Positions 17,106 to 25,513 of a DNA stretch of 64,000 bases are shown piece after piece. The DNA comes from CAG-390 sp045544735 (GTDB taxonomy: Bacteria; Bacillota; Clostridia; Oscillospirales; CAG-272): assembly GCA_045544735.1 (NCBI GenBank), contig JAZPZM010000077.1, forward strand, positions 1 to 64,000. The letters run 5' to 3'. The notes below the pieces were generated by a model. The model was not told the DNA's origin. It did not search any database and saw only the letters and a program-made list of their open reading frames with translations. A program made the translations under genes and the position numbers. Numbering within the stretch: position 1 is the first letter of the stretch; each line of letters begins with the position of its first letter.

Positions 17106-17149
17106 CACCGCCGAGAGTAACTAAATGATTACCCTCGGCGGTGTGTTTC
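17106..17149 (+). terminator. Terminator of the methyltransferase gene
   Basis: CACCGCCGAG (17106-17115) pairs with CTCGGCGGTG (17134-17143), followed by TGTTTC. Confidence 0.65.
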
Positions 17150-17160
17150 AATATGGATAA

Positions 17161-17213
17161 CAAAGTAAAAAACAAATCCGAACAGTTCCGTAGTAACGAA
17201 ACAGTTCGGATTT
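17161..17213 (-). terminator. Terminator of ssrA
   Basis: Inverted repeat AAATCCGAACAGTT (17174-17187) with AACAGTTCGGATTT (17200-17213), followed on the minus strand by GTTTTTTACTTTG. It lies 9 bases past the tmRNA CCA end. Its right arm closely matches bases 1-20 of the window. Confidence 0.8.
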
Positions 17214-17221
17214 GCTTGTTC

Positions 17222-17589
17222 TGGTGGAGGCGAGGGGAATCGAACCCCTGTCCGAAAATCTCTTGATACAGCTTTCTCCGGGTGCAGTCGGTTATTTAAA
17301 ATTCCCCTCGTCAGACGAAAGCCGACATTCTTCCGATTTGGGTATCCTTTTTCTGCGTGACTGCCTCAAAGGATAAAGGGCAATGCACGTTCATCGCTAC
17401 ATGACGCCCAACATCGGGGCCGCGATACTCCCCGCGTGGACGGGTGACCTTACAAGGTCACGTCACAGCTTACGCTGCGTATGCAAGATTATTATCTGCG
17501 TTTAATTTTAAAGGTGAACCGTTTAAAGAGTTGCTCAGCTCTACCCGCTTACCATACCTCAAAATCCCCGTCGAAACCTTTACGCCCCC
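17222..17589 (-). ncRNA. ssrA: tmRNA (transfer-messenger RNA)
   Basis: The 5' end reads GGGGGCGTAAAGGTTTCGAC and the 3' end GTTCGATTCCCCTCGCCTCCACCA-like, the two halves of the alanine tRNA-like domain, with an encoded CCA. The tag reading frame on the minus strand gives ADNNLAYAA followed by TAA, with the usual hydrophobic Ala-Ala ending recognised by ClpXP and related proteases. The RNA rescues stalled ribosomes with SmpB, whose gene lies 24 bases upstream. The 3' end is a common integration target, and the accessory region begins exactly here. Confidence 0.95.
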
Positions 17590-17613
17590 ATAGGGAATAG
17601 GGAAGAGGTGATA

Positions 17614-18084
17614 TCAATAATCGTATTTGTTCTTATGGAATCTCTCCACCTCGCGAGCGGTCTGCTTTTCGGCGGCTACGTCGCGCTTGTCGTAAAGCTT
17701 TTTACCGCGGCAAAGTCCGACTTCAACCTTTACGCGCGAGTCCTTAAAATACAAGGACAGCGGCACGAGCGTGTAGCCCTTTTGGGAAACCTGCGCGTGA
17801 AGCTTCAAAATTTCCTTGCGATGCATCAACAGCTTGCGCATACGAAGCGGATCACGATTAAAAATATTACCTTTTTCATAAGGACTGACGTGCATTCCGA
17901 TAACGAAAAGCTCGCCGTTCTTGATATCGCAATAGCTATCCTTAAGATTAACGGCACCGGCGCGAATGCTCTTGACCTCCGTGCCGCAAAGAGAAATTCC
18001 TGCCTCGTATCGCTCGTCAACGAAGTATTCGTGGAAAGCCTTGCGATTTGCCGCTATCTGTTTTGTTCCGCGTGCCTTGGGCAT
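17614..18084 (-). CDS. smpB: SsrA-binding protein SmpB
   Basis: 156 residues, normal length. It carries the SmpB signatures ANRKAFHEYFV, GISLCGTEVKSIRAGAVNLKDSY, HVSPYEKGN, DPLRMRKLLMH and the basic C-terminal tail KLYDKRDVAAEKQTAREVER that enters the empty mRNA channel. It binds the tRNA-like part of tmRNA and brings it to stalled ribosomes. The gene is directly upstream of ssrA on the same strand; ClpP and ClpX, which degrade tagged proteins, are encoded 10 kb away. Confidence 0.97.
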   Translation of the reverse strand: MPKARGTKQIAANRKAFHEYFVDERYEAGISLCGTEVKSIRAGAVNLKDSYCDIKNGELFVIGMHVSPYEKGNIFNRDPLRMRKLLMHRKEILKLHAQVSQKGYTLVPLSLYFKDSRVKVEVGLCRGKKLYDKRDVAAEKQTAREVERFHKNKYDY

Positions 18085-18125
18085 TTATCGATTCCTCCTT
18101 TGCCAAAGATTTGCGTTGCTTGATT

Positions 18126-18154
18126 ATTATACAACAAATGAAACTATAAATCAA
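18126..18154 (-). promoter_or_regulatory. Promoter of smpB
   Basis: On the minus strand TTGATT (18154-18149), 17 bp, TATAAT (18131-18126), about 40 bases before the smpB start. Confidence 0.7.
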
Positions 18155-18958
18155 GTATTGATTTATTTTTTATCAAAATAAAATAAACGGAGAAGCGCGT
18201 GCCGCCATTTTAAAATGGATATAATTGCGCAAAATCAATATTTTGCGCAATTAAGGGAATAAGAAAAGCTGTTTTAAATCACTTTGAGCGATTTCAGCGT
18301 TCTTATTTATAGTATGGTTGTAAATGCACTAATTAGATGCTTGGTATGCATTCTTGCATCTAACGTATGTTCGCAGATGCAGATAAATGACAAAACGAGA
18401 CTTGGACACGCTTTGCGACGCACAACAGCGCAAGCGTTTTTGGTGTCCGCGCCCCTTACGGCAACCTTACAAGACGTATAACGAGCATTCGTGCGTTTTT
18501 TTCGCACAAGAATCGTTTTTTGCGATATTTTTGTTACCAATAGTTTTCTTTGGCAAATTTCGTGCCAAGCATTTCCCGATAAAAATTTTGCCCACGGACT
18601 CTCCATCGTTTTAAGGAAAAATATCAAAAACAAAATCATCCCAAACGTTCATTTTAATTCGTTCGGTTCGTCCGCGCCCGTCTTAAATCCGCGATGCGCC
18701 CCTTGGCAGCAATCATCGGTTCTGCCGCTTGGCTTGCGCTAACTGCTCGTTTGTGTTGCCGTTACTTGTTATTCAAGTAGCCACAATAAACGCACCCAAT
18801 CCAACGCAGCCTTTTTCTCTATCAAATTCAGCTATCCGCAAACGTGGGCTTATATAAGTTATATTTAAGGAAAAAACAATTATTTTATGGATTTATAAGC
18901 CCTTTTGTTTGTTAAAATATTAACAAATGGAGCATTGTTCCCTATATTTTTTGCGTAA
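18155..18958. other. Long intergenic stretch with a perfect palindrome
   Basis: About 800 bases without a supportable gene. It contains a 14-bp perfect inverted repeat with a 4-base loop (TAATTGCGCAAAAT at 18222-18235 with 18240-18253), without a T-run on either side. The remaining sequence has short stop-free stretches on both strands but no ribosome sites or recognised protein pattern. It could be a decayed gene or hold an unrecognised RNA. Confidence 0.5.
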
Positions 18959-19639
18959 TTATTTCGTGCTGTACGGAATGATCGCGTCGATTTTTACATC
19001 GCCGTTTCTGTCGGTTATAATAAACATTTCGGGCTTTGCGCCGTCGCTTCCCACGTCGTTTCTGAACGTACCGTTGTTTTCTCTTATCTTGTATTCAAGC
19101 CAAAATTCATAGCTTTGATAGGTATTGCCGTTTTCCTCGGTTGACGTCATGCGGATGTTCGTAATGCAAATATCGTATATCTGCTGCATTGTAAACGCCT
19201 CTTTTACACCATACCCTGCGGCAAAATACGCATTTGAAAACATCTTGTTCATCGCGGTGTGATTGCCGTTTATAGCGTATCTGATATACTTACGAAGCAG
19301 CTCGACACCCGCCCTATAGTCCTGAGAGACATCCGCGGAATTTTCGTCATTCAAGCTGATCTTTTCATTTCTGCGCGTATCGTAAAAATACACGTTTCTG
19401 TCAAGCGCAAGATATCTTTCGTCTTCCATAACGTCCTTTTCCCAATCCGCCATATAGAAAAATATCGGTCGGCTGGGGGGCGTTTCGTCGGAATTGGCGT
19501 TTATTATCGCGGTTATCGCAAAATAAGCAACCACAAAAACGATTGATACCATAATAGCAATTATGATTATGCGCTTTGAGCGTAATCTTTGTGCCGCGTA
19601 ACGGTTGGTTTGATTCGTATTTCTTCCTTGTGAATTCAT
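18959..19639 (-). CDS. Membrane-anchored hypothetical protein
   Basis: 226 residues from ATG 19639, favoured because GAGGAAG precedes it; ATG 19660 in frame is the alternative. The N-terminus is polar and basic, then a single membrane helix (IIIIAIMVSIVFVVAYFAI, about residues 23-42) and an extracellular domain of ~180 residues. That domain has the feel of an NTF2-like or DUF fold (YRAGVELLRKYIRYAINGNH, YQSYEFWLEYKIREN, MFIITDRNGDVKIDAI), but I do not recognise the family. It is transcribed alone, divergent from apgM. Confidence 0.75.
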   Translation of the reverse strand: MNSQGRNTNQTNRYAAQRLRSKRIIIIAIMVSIVFVVAYFAITAIINANSDETPPSRPIFFYMADWEKDVMEDERYLALDRNVYFYDTRRNEKISLNDENSADVSQDYRAGVELLRKYIRYAINGNHTAMNKMFSNAYFAAGYGVKEAFTMQQIYDICITNIRMTSTEENGNTYQSYEFWLEYKIRENNGTFRNDVGSDGAKPEMFIITDRNGDVKIDAIIPYSTK

Positions 19640-19741
19640 TAAGTCTTCCTCGCGTTTCATTATATTTAAACTATATCACAATTATTTGATATTTTCAATA
19701 TATTTTTTTATTTTATTGTTGCATAATTGTAAAAGTAGACC

Positions 19742-19770
19742 TTGCTAAATTTAATAAAGTGTGATATAAT
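19742..19770 (+). promoter_or_regulatory. Promoter of the apgM operon
   Basis: TTGCTA (19742-19747), 17 bp, TATAAT (19765-19770), about 40 bases before apgM. Confidence 0.65.
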
Positions 19771-19810
19771 AGTATGAATTATTAATTTTTTCATCGTTTG
19801 GAGAAAAAAT

Positions 19811-21031
19811 ATGAAATACTTTATTCTTATTCCCGACGGCATGGCTGACGAAGCCATCTCCGTTCTTAACGGTTTAACTCCTATGGAGGCGGCTGATAAG
19901 CCTACTACCGATCTCCTTGCCAAGCGTGCAGAGATAGGAATTGTACAAAACGTTCCCGCGGGCATGGTTCCCGAATCGGATACCGCAAATATGGCGATAA
20001 TGTCATTTGACCCGAAGGTTTATTCCAAGGGCAGATCGCCACTTGAAGCTGTAAGCATGGGCATAGATATGTCGGACGATGACGTTGCGATACGATGCAA
20101 CACCGTCACGCTTTCGGATGCCGAGCGTTACGAAGACAGAATTATGCTTGATAACAGCGCGGGCGAGATAAGCACCGAGGAATCGGCGCAGCTTATGGAG
20201 GCGCTCAATCAGCATTTTGCCAACGCAGAGCGTAGATTTTACACGGGTGTTTCGTACAGACATTGTCTGATCTGGAAAAACGCTTACGATAAATACGATT
20301 TTGCACGTCCGCACGATATAGTGGGACAGCCCATCGGAAATTACATCCCCGCGGGTGAATACGGTGAGCCCTTCCGAAAGATGATGGAGGAAAGCATCCG
20401 CGTTCTTGAAAATCACCCCGTAAATATTGAAAGAGTCAAAAAGGGACTCAAGCCCGCCAACGCTATTTGGTTCTGGAGCCCCGGAAAGCGTCCCGCTCTT
20501 CCCTCCTTTAAGGAAAAGTTCGGACTTAACGCCGCCGTCGTTTCAGCGGTCGATCTTATCAAAGGCATCGGATATTGCGCGGGAATGCGCGTAATAAACG
20601 TTGAGGGGGCTACGGGCAACCTTCACACCAATTATTCGGGCAAGGCGCAAGCGGTAATTAACGCCTTCAAGTCGGGCGAGGATTGGGTATACTGTCACGT
20701 TGAAGCGCCCGACGAGTGTGGGCACCAGCGCGATCCTATGGGAAAGGTCAAGTCTATCGAAAACATAGATAAAATGATATTGAATCCCGTTTACGAATAC
20801 CTCCAAAGCACCAACGAGGACTTTGGAATAATGGTTCTACCTGACCATCCGACGTTTATCCGCACGGGCACGCACGCGCCCGATCCCGTCCCTTATATGA
20901 TATATTCCTCAAAAATCGCGAAGGACGGCGCATCCCCCTTTACGGAAAAGAATGCCGCAGCTACGGGAATTTTCATTGCTGACGGCTCGACTTTGATGCA
21001 AAGATTTTTTAATATTTGTAACGAAAGGTAA
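19811..21031 (+). CDS. apgM: Cofactor-independent phosphoglycerate mutase, archaeal type
   Basis: 406 residues with the alkaline-phosphatase-superfamily metal motifs of ApgM: IPDGMAD at the N-terminus, PESDTANMAIMSFDP (the nucleophile Ser region), HVEAPDECGHQRD and PDHPTFIRTGTHAPDPVP for the C-terminal metal ligands. It interconverts 3- and 2-phosphoglycerate in glycolysis using divalent metal instead of 2,3-bisphosphoglycerate. This type is common in Clostridia and archaea. First gene of a plus-strand run; the next gene follows after 3 bases. Confidence 0.93.
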   Translation: MKYFILIPDGMADEAISVLNGLTPMEAADKPTTDLLAKRAEIGIVQNVPAGMVPESDTANMAIMSFDPKVYSKGRSPLEAVSMGIDMSDDDVAIRCNTVTLSDAERYEDRIMLDNSAGEISTEESAQLMEALNQHFANAERRFYTGVSYRHCLIWKNAYDKYDFARPHDIVGQPIGNYIPAGEYGEPFRKMMEESIRVLENHPVNIERVKKGLKPANAIWFWSPGKRPALPSFKEKFGLNAAVVSAVDLIKGIGYCAGMRVINVEGATGNLHTNYSGKAQAVINAFKSGEDWVYCHVEAPDECGHQRDPMGKVKSIENIDKMILNPVYEYLQSTNEDFGIMVLPDHPTFIRTGTHAPDPVPYMIYSSKIAKDGASPFTEKNAAATGIFIADGSTLMQRFFNICNER

Positions 21032-21034
21032 AAA

Positions 21035-21664
21035 ATGAATCCTAATATTTCAAACGAGTACGAAGAACCCGTTGCTTCCCCGAATGGTGAGGGTACTCCT
21101 GAAAAAAAGAATCGCGTTTTATCCGAGGTTTTCGATCAGATTGAAACCTTCCTTATAGCGATATGCTTCGTATTTCTTATGTTCAGTCTTGCGACACGCA
21201 TATGCACAGTAGACGGCCGCTCTATGGAGGACACGCTTTATCACGAAGAGGTATTGCTCGTTTCCGACGTGCTTTACACCCCCACACGCGGCGATATAAT
21301 CGTTTTTCACCAGACGGGATCGTATAACGAGCCCATCGTAAAAAGAATCATTGCCACGGGCGGCGAATGGGTGGATATCAAGCCCGAAAACAATAAGCTC
21401 GTTATCACCGTATACGACGAAAACAAGGAAAATCCCATAGTGTTAAACGAGGATTACGCGGCGTATAAGGATTATTTCGTATCCAACAGCGACCACAAAT
21501 ATCCCGTCCAAGTTCCCGAAGGAAAGCTCTTCGTGCTTGGAGATAACAGAAATCACTCGTCAGACAGCCGTTTCAGACCAATATCGTTCGTTGACGAGCG
21601 CAGAGTGCTTGGAAAGGTCATTTTGCGAGTATCTCCGTTTGATAAATTCGGGAGCGTAAACTAA
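21035..21664 (+). CDS. lepB: Signal peptidase I
   Basis: 209 residues with one N-terminal membrane helix (FLIAICFVFLMFSLATRI, about 36-54) followed by the protease domain. The catalytic Ser lies in DGRSMEDTL and the general-base Lys in PIVKRIIATGG. The later box LFVLGDNRNHSSDSRF is diagnostic. It removes signal peptides from exported proteins on the outer face of the membrane. The stop is separated from rbgA by a short ribosome-site spacer, so the two are probably co-transcribed. Confidence 0.95.
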   Translation: MNPNISNEYEEPVASPNGEGTPEKKNRVLSEVFDQIETFLIAICFVFLMFSLATRICTVDGRSMEDTLYHEEVLLVSDVLYTPTRGDIIVFHQTGSYNEPIVKRIIATGGEWVDIKPENNKLVITVYDENKENPIVLNEDYAAYKDYFVSNSDHKYPVQVPEGKLFVLGDNRNHSSDSRFRPISFVDERRVLGKVILRVSPFDKFGSVN

Positions 21665-21680
21665 AAGATTGGAGGCAATT

Positions 21681-22553
21681 ATGCCATCACAGATAATACA
21701 GTGGTTTCCGGGGCATATGGCAAAAACACGCCGCCTTATTTCCGATAACCTGAAAAACGTTGACGCGGTTATTGAAATGCGCGACGCGAGAATACCTACA
21801 AGCTCAAAGAATCCCGAAATCGAGCGGCTTATTAACGGAAAACCGAGAATAATACTGCTTAACAAAGCGTCTCTTGCAGACGAGGAGCAATCGAAATATT
21901 GGATAAATAAGCTTAACGATAAAAGCACCGTCTGTATTTTAACCGATTGTACAAGCGGACAAGGGATTAACAGAATAGCCGCAGAGATACAAAAGCTGTG
22001 CGCAGAAAAGCTTGACCGCTACGCTGAAAAAGGTATGTCGGGCAGACGCTTGCGCGCAATGGTGCTTGGAATCCCAAACGTTGGAAAATCCTCGCTTATA
22101 AACAAGCTTTCGGGCAGTAAAAAGGCGAAAGTCGAGGATCGCCCCGGAGTTACCCGCGATAAGCAATGGGTGGCAACCTCGGTAGGCATTGATCTGCTTG
22201 ATATGCCCGGTGTGCTTTGGCCGAAGTTTGACGACGTGGAGGTTGGCGAAAACCTTGCAGTTACGGGTGCTATCAAGGATGATATACTCGATACCGCAGA
22301 AATTTCAATTATGCTTCTTCGAAAGCTCGTGCGCCTCTACCCCGATATGCTTTGCGCAAGATACAAGCTCGGTACACCTGCGGATATAGAAGATCTTCAG
22401 ATGTTTGAGTTGTTCGAGCTTATCGGCAGAAAGCGCGGATTCCTCGTTCGCGGCGGAGAGATAGACCCCGACAGAACGGCGTCCGTCATTCTTGATGAAT
22501 TCCGCGAGGGCATCATCGGGCGCATAACTCTTGATCGCGCGGAGGCACAATAA
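21681..22553 (+). CDS. rbgA: Ribosome biogenesis GTPase RbgA (YlqF)
   Basis: 290 residues from ATG 21681, which has GGAGG at ideal spacing; the in-frame ATG at 21669 does not. The protein opens with IQWFPGHMAK, and its G motifs come in circularly permuted order: G4 NKASLAD, G5 region, then G1 GIPNVGKSSLINKL, G2/Switch PGVTRD and G3 LDMPG. RbgA assists late assembly of the 50S subunit. The stop overlaps the rnhB start (TAATGG). Confidence 0.95.
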   Translation: MPSQIIQWFPGHMAKTRRLISDNLKNVDAVIEMRDARIPTSSKNPEIERLINGKPRIILLNKASLADEEQSKYWINKLNDKSTVCILTDCTSGQGINRIAAEIQKLCAEKLDRYAEKGMSGRRLRAMVLGIPNVGKSSLINKLSGSKKAKVEDRPGVTRDKQWVATSVGIDLLDMPGVLWPKFDDVEVGENLAVTGAIKDDILDTAEISIMLLRKLVRLYPDMLCARYKLGTPADIEDLQMFELFELIGRKRGFLVRGGEIDPDRTASVILDEFREGIIGRITLDRAEAQ

Positions 22554-23185
22554 TGGCAAGAGCTAAAAAAACGGCAGAGCCGCTTGAATTCACTATCGAA
22601 AACGAAGCCGTAGCAAACGGATATACGCGAGTCTGCGGCATTGATGAGGCAGGGCGCGGTCCGCTTTGCGGACCCGTGGTCGCCGCCGCGTGCGTTCTTC
22701 CTCTTGGAGTAGAGATCGAAGGACTTAACGATTCCAAAAAGCTCAACGAGCGCGCAAGAGAGTTGCTTTTTGATAAAATAACGAGCGTTGCGCTTGATTA
22801 TTCCATTGCTTCGGCAAGCGTTGCGGAGATCGACGAGATGAATATCCTCGAAGCTACGCTCCTCGCTATGCGCAGAGCCGTAGCGGGACTTAAAGAGCCC
22901 CCCGATTATCTACTTGTAGATGGCAACGTTTTCAGAGGTTTTGACACCGATGGGCGTTTCGTAATAGGCGGGGATGCAAAATCTCCATCCATTGCCGCCG
23001 CATCCATTCTTGCAAAGGTAACGCGTGATAGGCTATGTGACGAGCTTGACGAGCTTTATCCGCAATACGGCATAGCCGCGCACAAGGGCTACGGAACCAA
23101 GGCACATATCGCGGCGTTGCGGGAATATGGACCCGCGGATATACACAGAAAAAAATTCATACGTTTTTTGGAAAATGATTCTTGA
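22553..23185 (+). CDS. rnhB: Ribonuclease HII
   Basis: 210 residues with the RNase HII signature CGIDEAGRGPLCGPVVAAA (Asp-Glu of the active site), GLNDSKKLNE and the later acidic residues in YLLVDGN and ILAKVTRDR. It nicks DNA at embedded ribonucleotides and removes RNA from hybrids. It overlaps rbgA by a base and overlaps the following gene by about 11 bases; the rbgA-rnhB-yraN order is conserved in many Firmicutes. Confidence 0.95.
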   Translation: MARAKKTAEPLEFTIENEAVANGYTRVCGIDEAGRGPLCGPVVAAACVLPLGVEIEGLNDSKKLNERARELLFDKITSVALDYSIASASVAEIDEMNILEATLLAMRRAVAGLKEPPDYLLVDGNVFRGFDTDGRFVIGGDAKSPSIAAASILAKVTRDRLCDELDELYPQYGIAAHKGYGTKAHIAALREYGPADIHRKKFIRFLENDS

Positions 23186-23669
23186 TTTTTTCAAAAGGAA
23201 AAAGAAGCCCGTGACTTCTCCCCCACCCGACCCTCACGCGAGAATACACCCAAATCAGCTTGGCGACGTGGGGCAATACGGCGAGGACAAGGCGGCGGAG
23301 TATTTATTCCTGCACGGATACAAGATAATTGAAAGAAACATAAAATACGGAAAGCTTGAGATAGATATAATTGCGGAAAACGAAAGATATCTCGTTTTTG
23401 CCGAGGTCAAGACCAGAACCTTTTATTCCGACGACAACAAGTACGGTCCGCCGTCTGCCGCGGTCAATGCAAAAAAGAAGAACAACGTAAGAAGTGCCGC
23501 AAGAGCTTATCTTAATGAGCGCGGATATGACAAAAAACCACGGCTTGATATAATCGAAGTCTACCTTAATAAAAGCCCCGATGGGTATTCTTTGAAATCT
23601 ATAAACCACATCGAGGGCGCGTTTGGCGGACAGATATTTCCGTCGCAACCGCGAAACTACAGAAAATAA
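23175..23669 (+). CDS. YraN/UPF0102 endonuclease-like protein
   Basis: 164 residues from ATG 23175, inside the end of rnhB. The family pattern is clear: GQYGEDKAAEYLFLHGYKIIERNIKYGKLEIDIIA, then LVFAEVKTRTF, giving the GxxxE...D...ExK core of a PD-(D/E)xK Holliday-junction-resolvase-like fold. An extra Lys/Pro-rich leader of about 35 residues precedes it. A structure-selective nuclease role is likely but biologically undefined. Ends shortly before thrC. Confidence 0.88.
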   Translation: MILDFFKRKKKPVTSPPPDPHARIHPNQLGDVGQYGEDKAAEYLFLHGYKIIERNIKYGKLEIDIIAENERYLVFAEVKTRTFYSDDNKYGPPSAAVNAKKKNNVRSAARAYLNERGYDKKPRLDIIEVYLNKSPDGYSLKSINHIEGAFGGQIFPSQPRNYRK

Positions 23670-23697
23670 AATTTTATATATTTATATGGAGAAAACC

Positions 23698-25179
23698 ATG
23701 AAATTCATCAGCACCAGAAGCACGAAGGATGATATGCCGATAAGTTCGGCTATGGCTATCAAGCAGGGACTTGCGCCCGACGGCGGACTTTACGTTCCCG
23801 AATGCATCCCCGTCGTTGACCAGAGCTTTATCTCCTCTCTCATTGACAAGGAATACTCCGAAAGAGCGTTTGACATCCTCTCGCTTTTCCTTGACGATTA
23901 TTCCGCCGACGAGTTAAGAGAATACTGCAACGCCGCATACTGCGAGAAATCCTTCCCCGGAGGAGCCGCTCCCCTCGTACACGTAAACGAAAACATTTAC
24001 TCCCTTGAGCTTTGGCACGGTCCTACGTCCGCGTTTAAGGATATGGCACTTCAAATAATGCCCCGTCTGCTTTCGGGCGCGCTCAAGAAAACGGGCGAGA
24101 CACGCACGGCACTCATTCTTACCGCCACGTCGGGCGACACGGGCAAGGCGGCGCTTGAGGGACACAAGGACGTTCCCGGCGTAAAGATAAAGGTCTTTTA
24201 TCCCGTGGACGGCGTAAGCCGCGTTCAGAAGCTCCAGATGATAACCCAAACGGGCAGTAACGTTGACGTTTGCGCTATCCGCGGAAACTTCGATAACGCA
24301 CAGACGGGCGTCAAGCGCATATTCTCTGACCCGGAAGCCGCTGAAAAGCTCAATGAGATGGGATATTTCCTCTCAAGCGCGAACTCGATAAACTGGGGCA
24401 GACTTTCACCCCAGATAGTTTACTATTTTTCGGGCTATTGCGATCTTGTTAAGATGGGCAAGATCAAGGTTGGAGACGAAATTAACGTTTGCGTACCCAC
24501 GGGTAACTTCGGCAACATTTTTGCCGCTTATCTTGCTAAACGTATGGGACTTCCCATCAAAAAGCTGATATGCGCGTCGAATTCCAACAACGTCCTGACC
24601 GACTTCATTGCAGACGGCAAATACGACAGAAACCGCAAGTTCTACACTACCGCATCTCCTTCGATGGATATACTCATTTCAAGTAACCTTGAACGTCTTT
24701 TGTACTTCTGCGCAGGAAGCGACAAAACGCGCGAGTATATGAAGGAGCTTAACGAAAACGGCGAATATCAGGTAGATGCCGACATTCTCGCGAAGATTCG
24801 CGAGAACTTCTGCGGCTATTTTGCAGATGAAAGCGCAACTGCCGCAACCCTTCGCAAGTTCTACGATAATTACGGATATCTTTGCGACACTCATACCGCC
24901 GTTGGCTTTAATTGCGCCGAGCAGTATATCGAGGAAACCGGTGATGCGCTCCCCATCATCACGGCATCCACCGCAAGCCCCTACAAGTTCGCAGGAAGCG
25001 TTTATCAAGCGCTTACAGACTGCAAGGCGGCTGACGGCTACGCCGCTCTTGAGGAGCTGTCAACGCTTACGGGCGTTGCGATCCCTGCGCCCCTTGCAGG
25101 ACTTGATTCCCGCAAGATCCGCTTTGAGCGCGTTTGCGATCCCGAAGATATGCTTAACGACGTTTTTGAGAATCTGTAA
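23698..25179 (+). CDS. thrC: Threonine synthase
   Basis: 493 residues from ATG 23698 (GGAGA just upstream); matches the long threonine synthase form. The PLP-binding Lys lies in HGPTSAFKDMALQ, and the phosphate-binding glycine-rich loop and TATSGDTGKAALEG match the family. It converts O-phosphohomoserine to threonine. No other threonine genes are nearby, so it is the last gene of a housekeeping run rather than part of a thr operon. Confidence 0.95.
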   Translation: MKFISTRSTKDDMPISSAMAIKQGLAPDGGLYVPECIPVVDQSFISSLIDKEYSERAFDILSLFLDDYSADELREYCNAAYCEKSFPGGAAPLVHVNENIYSLELWHGPTSAFKDMALQIMPRLLSGALKKTGETRTALILTATSGDTGKAALEGHKDVPGVKIKVFYPVDGVSRVQKLQMITQTGSNVDVCAIRGNFDNAQTGVKRIFSDPEAAEKLNEMGYFLSSANSINWGRLSPQIVYYFSGYCDLVKMGKIKVGDEINVCVPTGNFGNIFAAYLAKRMGLPIKKLICASNSNNVLTDFIADGKYDRNRKFYTTASPSMDILISSNLERLLYFCAGSDKTREYMKELNENGEYQVDADILAKIRENFCGYFADESATAATLRKFYDNYGYLCDTHTAVGFNCAEQYIEETGDALPIITASTASPYKFAGSVYQALTDCKAADGYAALEELSTLTGVAIPAPLAGLDSRKIRFERVCDPEDMLNDVFENL

Positions 25180-25186
25180 AATCAAA

Positions 25187-25214
25187 AAGGGTTGTCGCAT
25201 TGCGACAACCCCTT
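25187..25214 (-). terminator. Terminator of the DUF1540 gene
   Basis: AAGGGTTGTCGCA pairs with TGCGACAACCCCTT; the T-rich tract follows on the minus strand (CCCTTTTTGATTTT). It may also slow read-through from thrC. Confidence 0.75.
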
Positions 25215-25222
25215 AAGGATGT

Positions 25223-25426
25223 TTAGTCCGCCTTGGGCTTGAAGGTAACGCAAGCGGTATCGCCGCTGTGCTGAGCGTTAGAAGGACCAACGAGGATCTC
25301 CTTTGCGGTGCAATGGGTATCACAATCGTGATACTTGCAATTCTTAACGTCGCAAACGATGCCCTTAATGTGCTCGCCGCTGCACGCCATTCCCGCAGAA
25401 TTCTTTTCAGTACTGCAATCTCTCAT
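25223..25426 (-). CDS. DUF1540 domain protein
   Basis: 67 residues with the Cys-rich DUF1540 pattern: GIVCDVKNCKYHDCDTHCTAKEI followed by VGPSNAQHSGDTACVTF. The four spaced Cys suggest a metal site. Such small proteins are frequent in spore-forming Clostridia but their function is not known. GGAGA precedes ATG 25426. Single gene with its own terminator. Confidence 0.88.
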   Translation of the reverse strand: MRDCSTEKNSAGMACSGEHIKGIVCDVKNCKYHDCDTHCTAKEILVGPSNAQHSGDTACVTFKPKAD

Positions 25427-25513
25427 AATTCAAAATCTCCTTTCAAGTGATTTCAATATAATTATGTCACTTGTTGCGCCCGTATATTCAATCGAAATAT
25501 TTGAGGTGAAAAT

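Noticed and set aside
18307..18639. 110-codon minus-strand frame in the long intergenic gap
   Set aside because: No ribosome site, no recognisable pattern, and an atypical composition rich in Lys, Cys and Thr; treated as chance.
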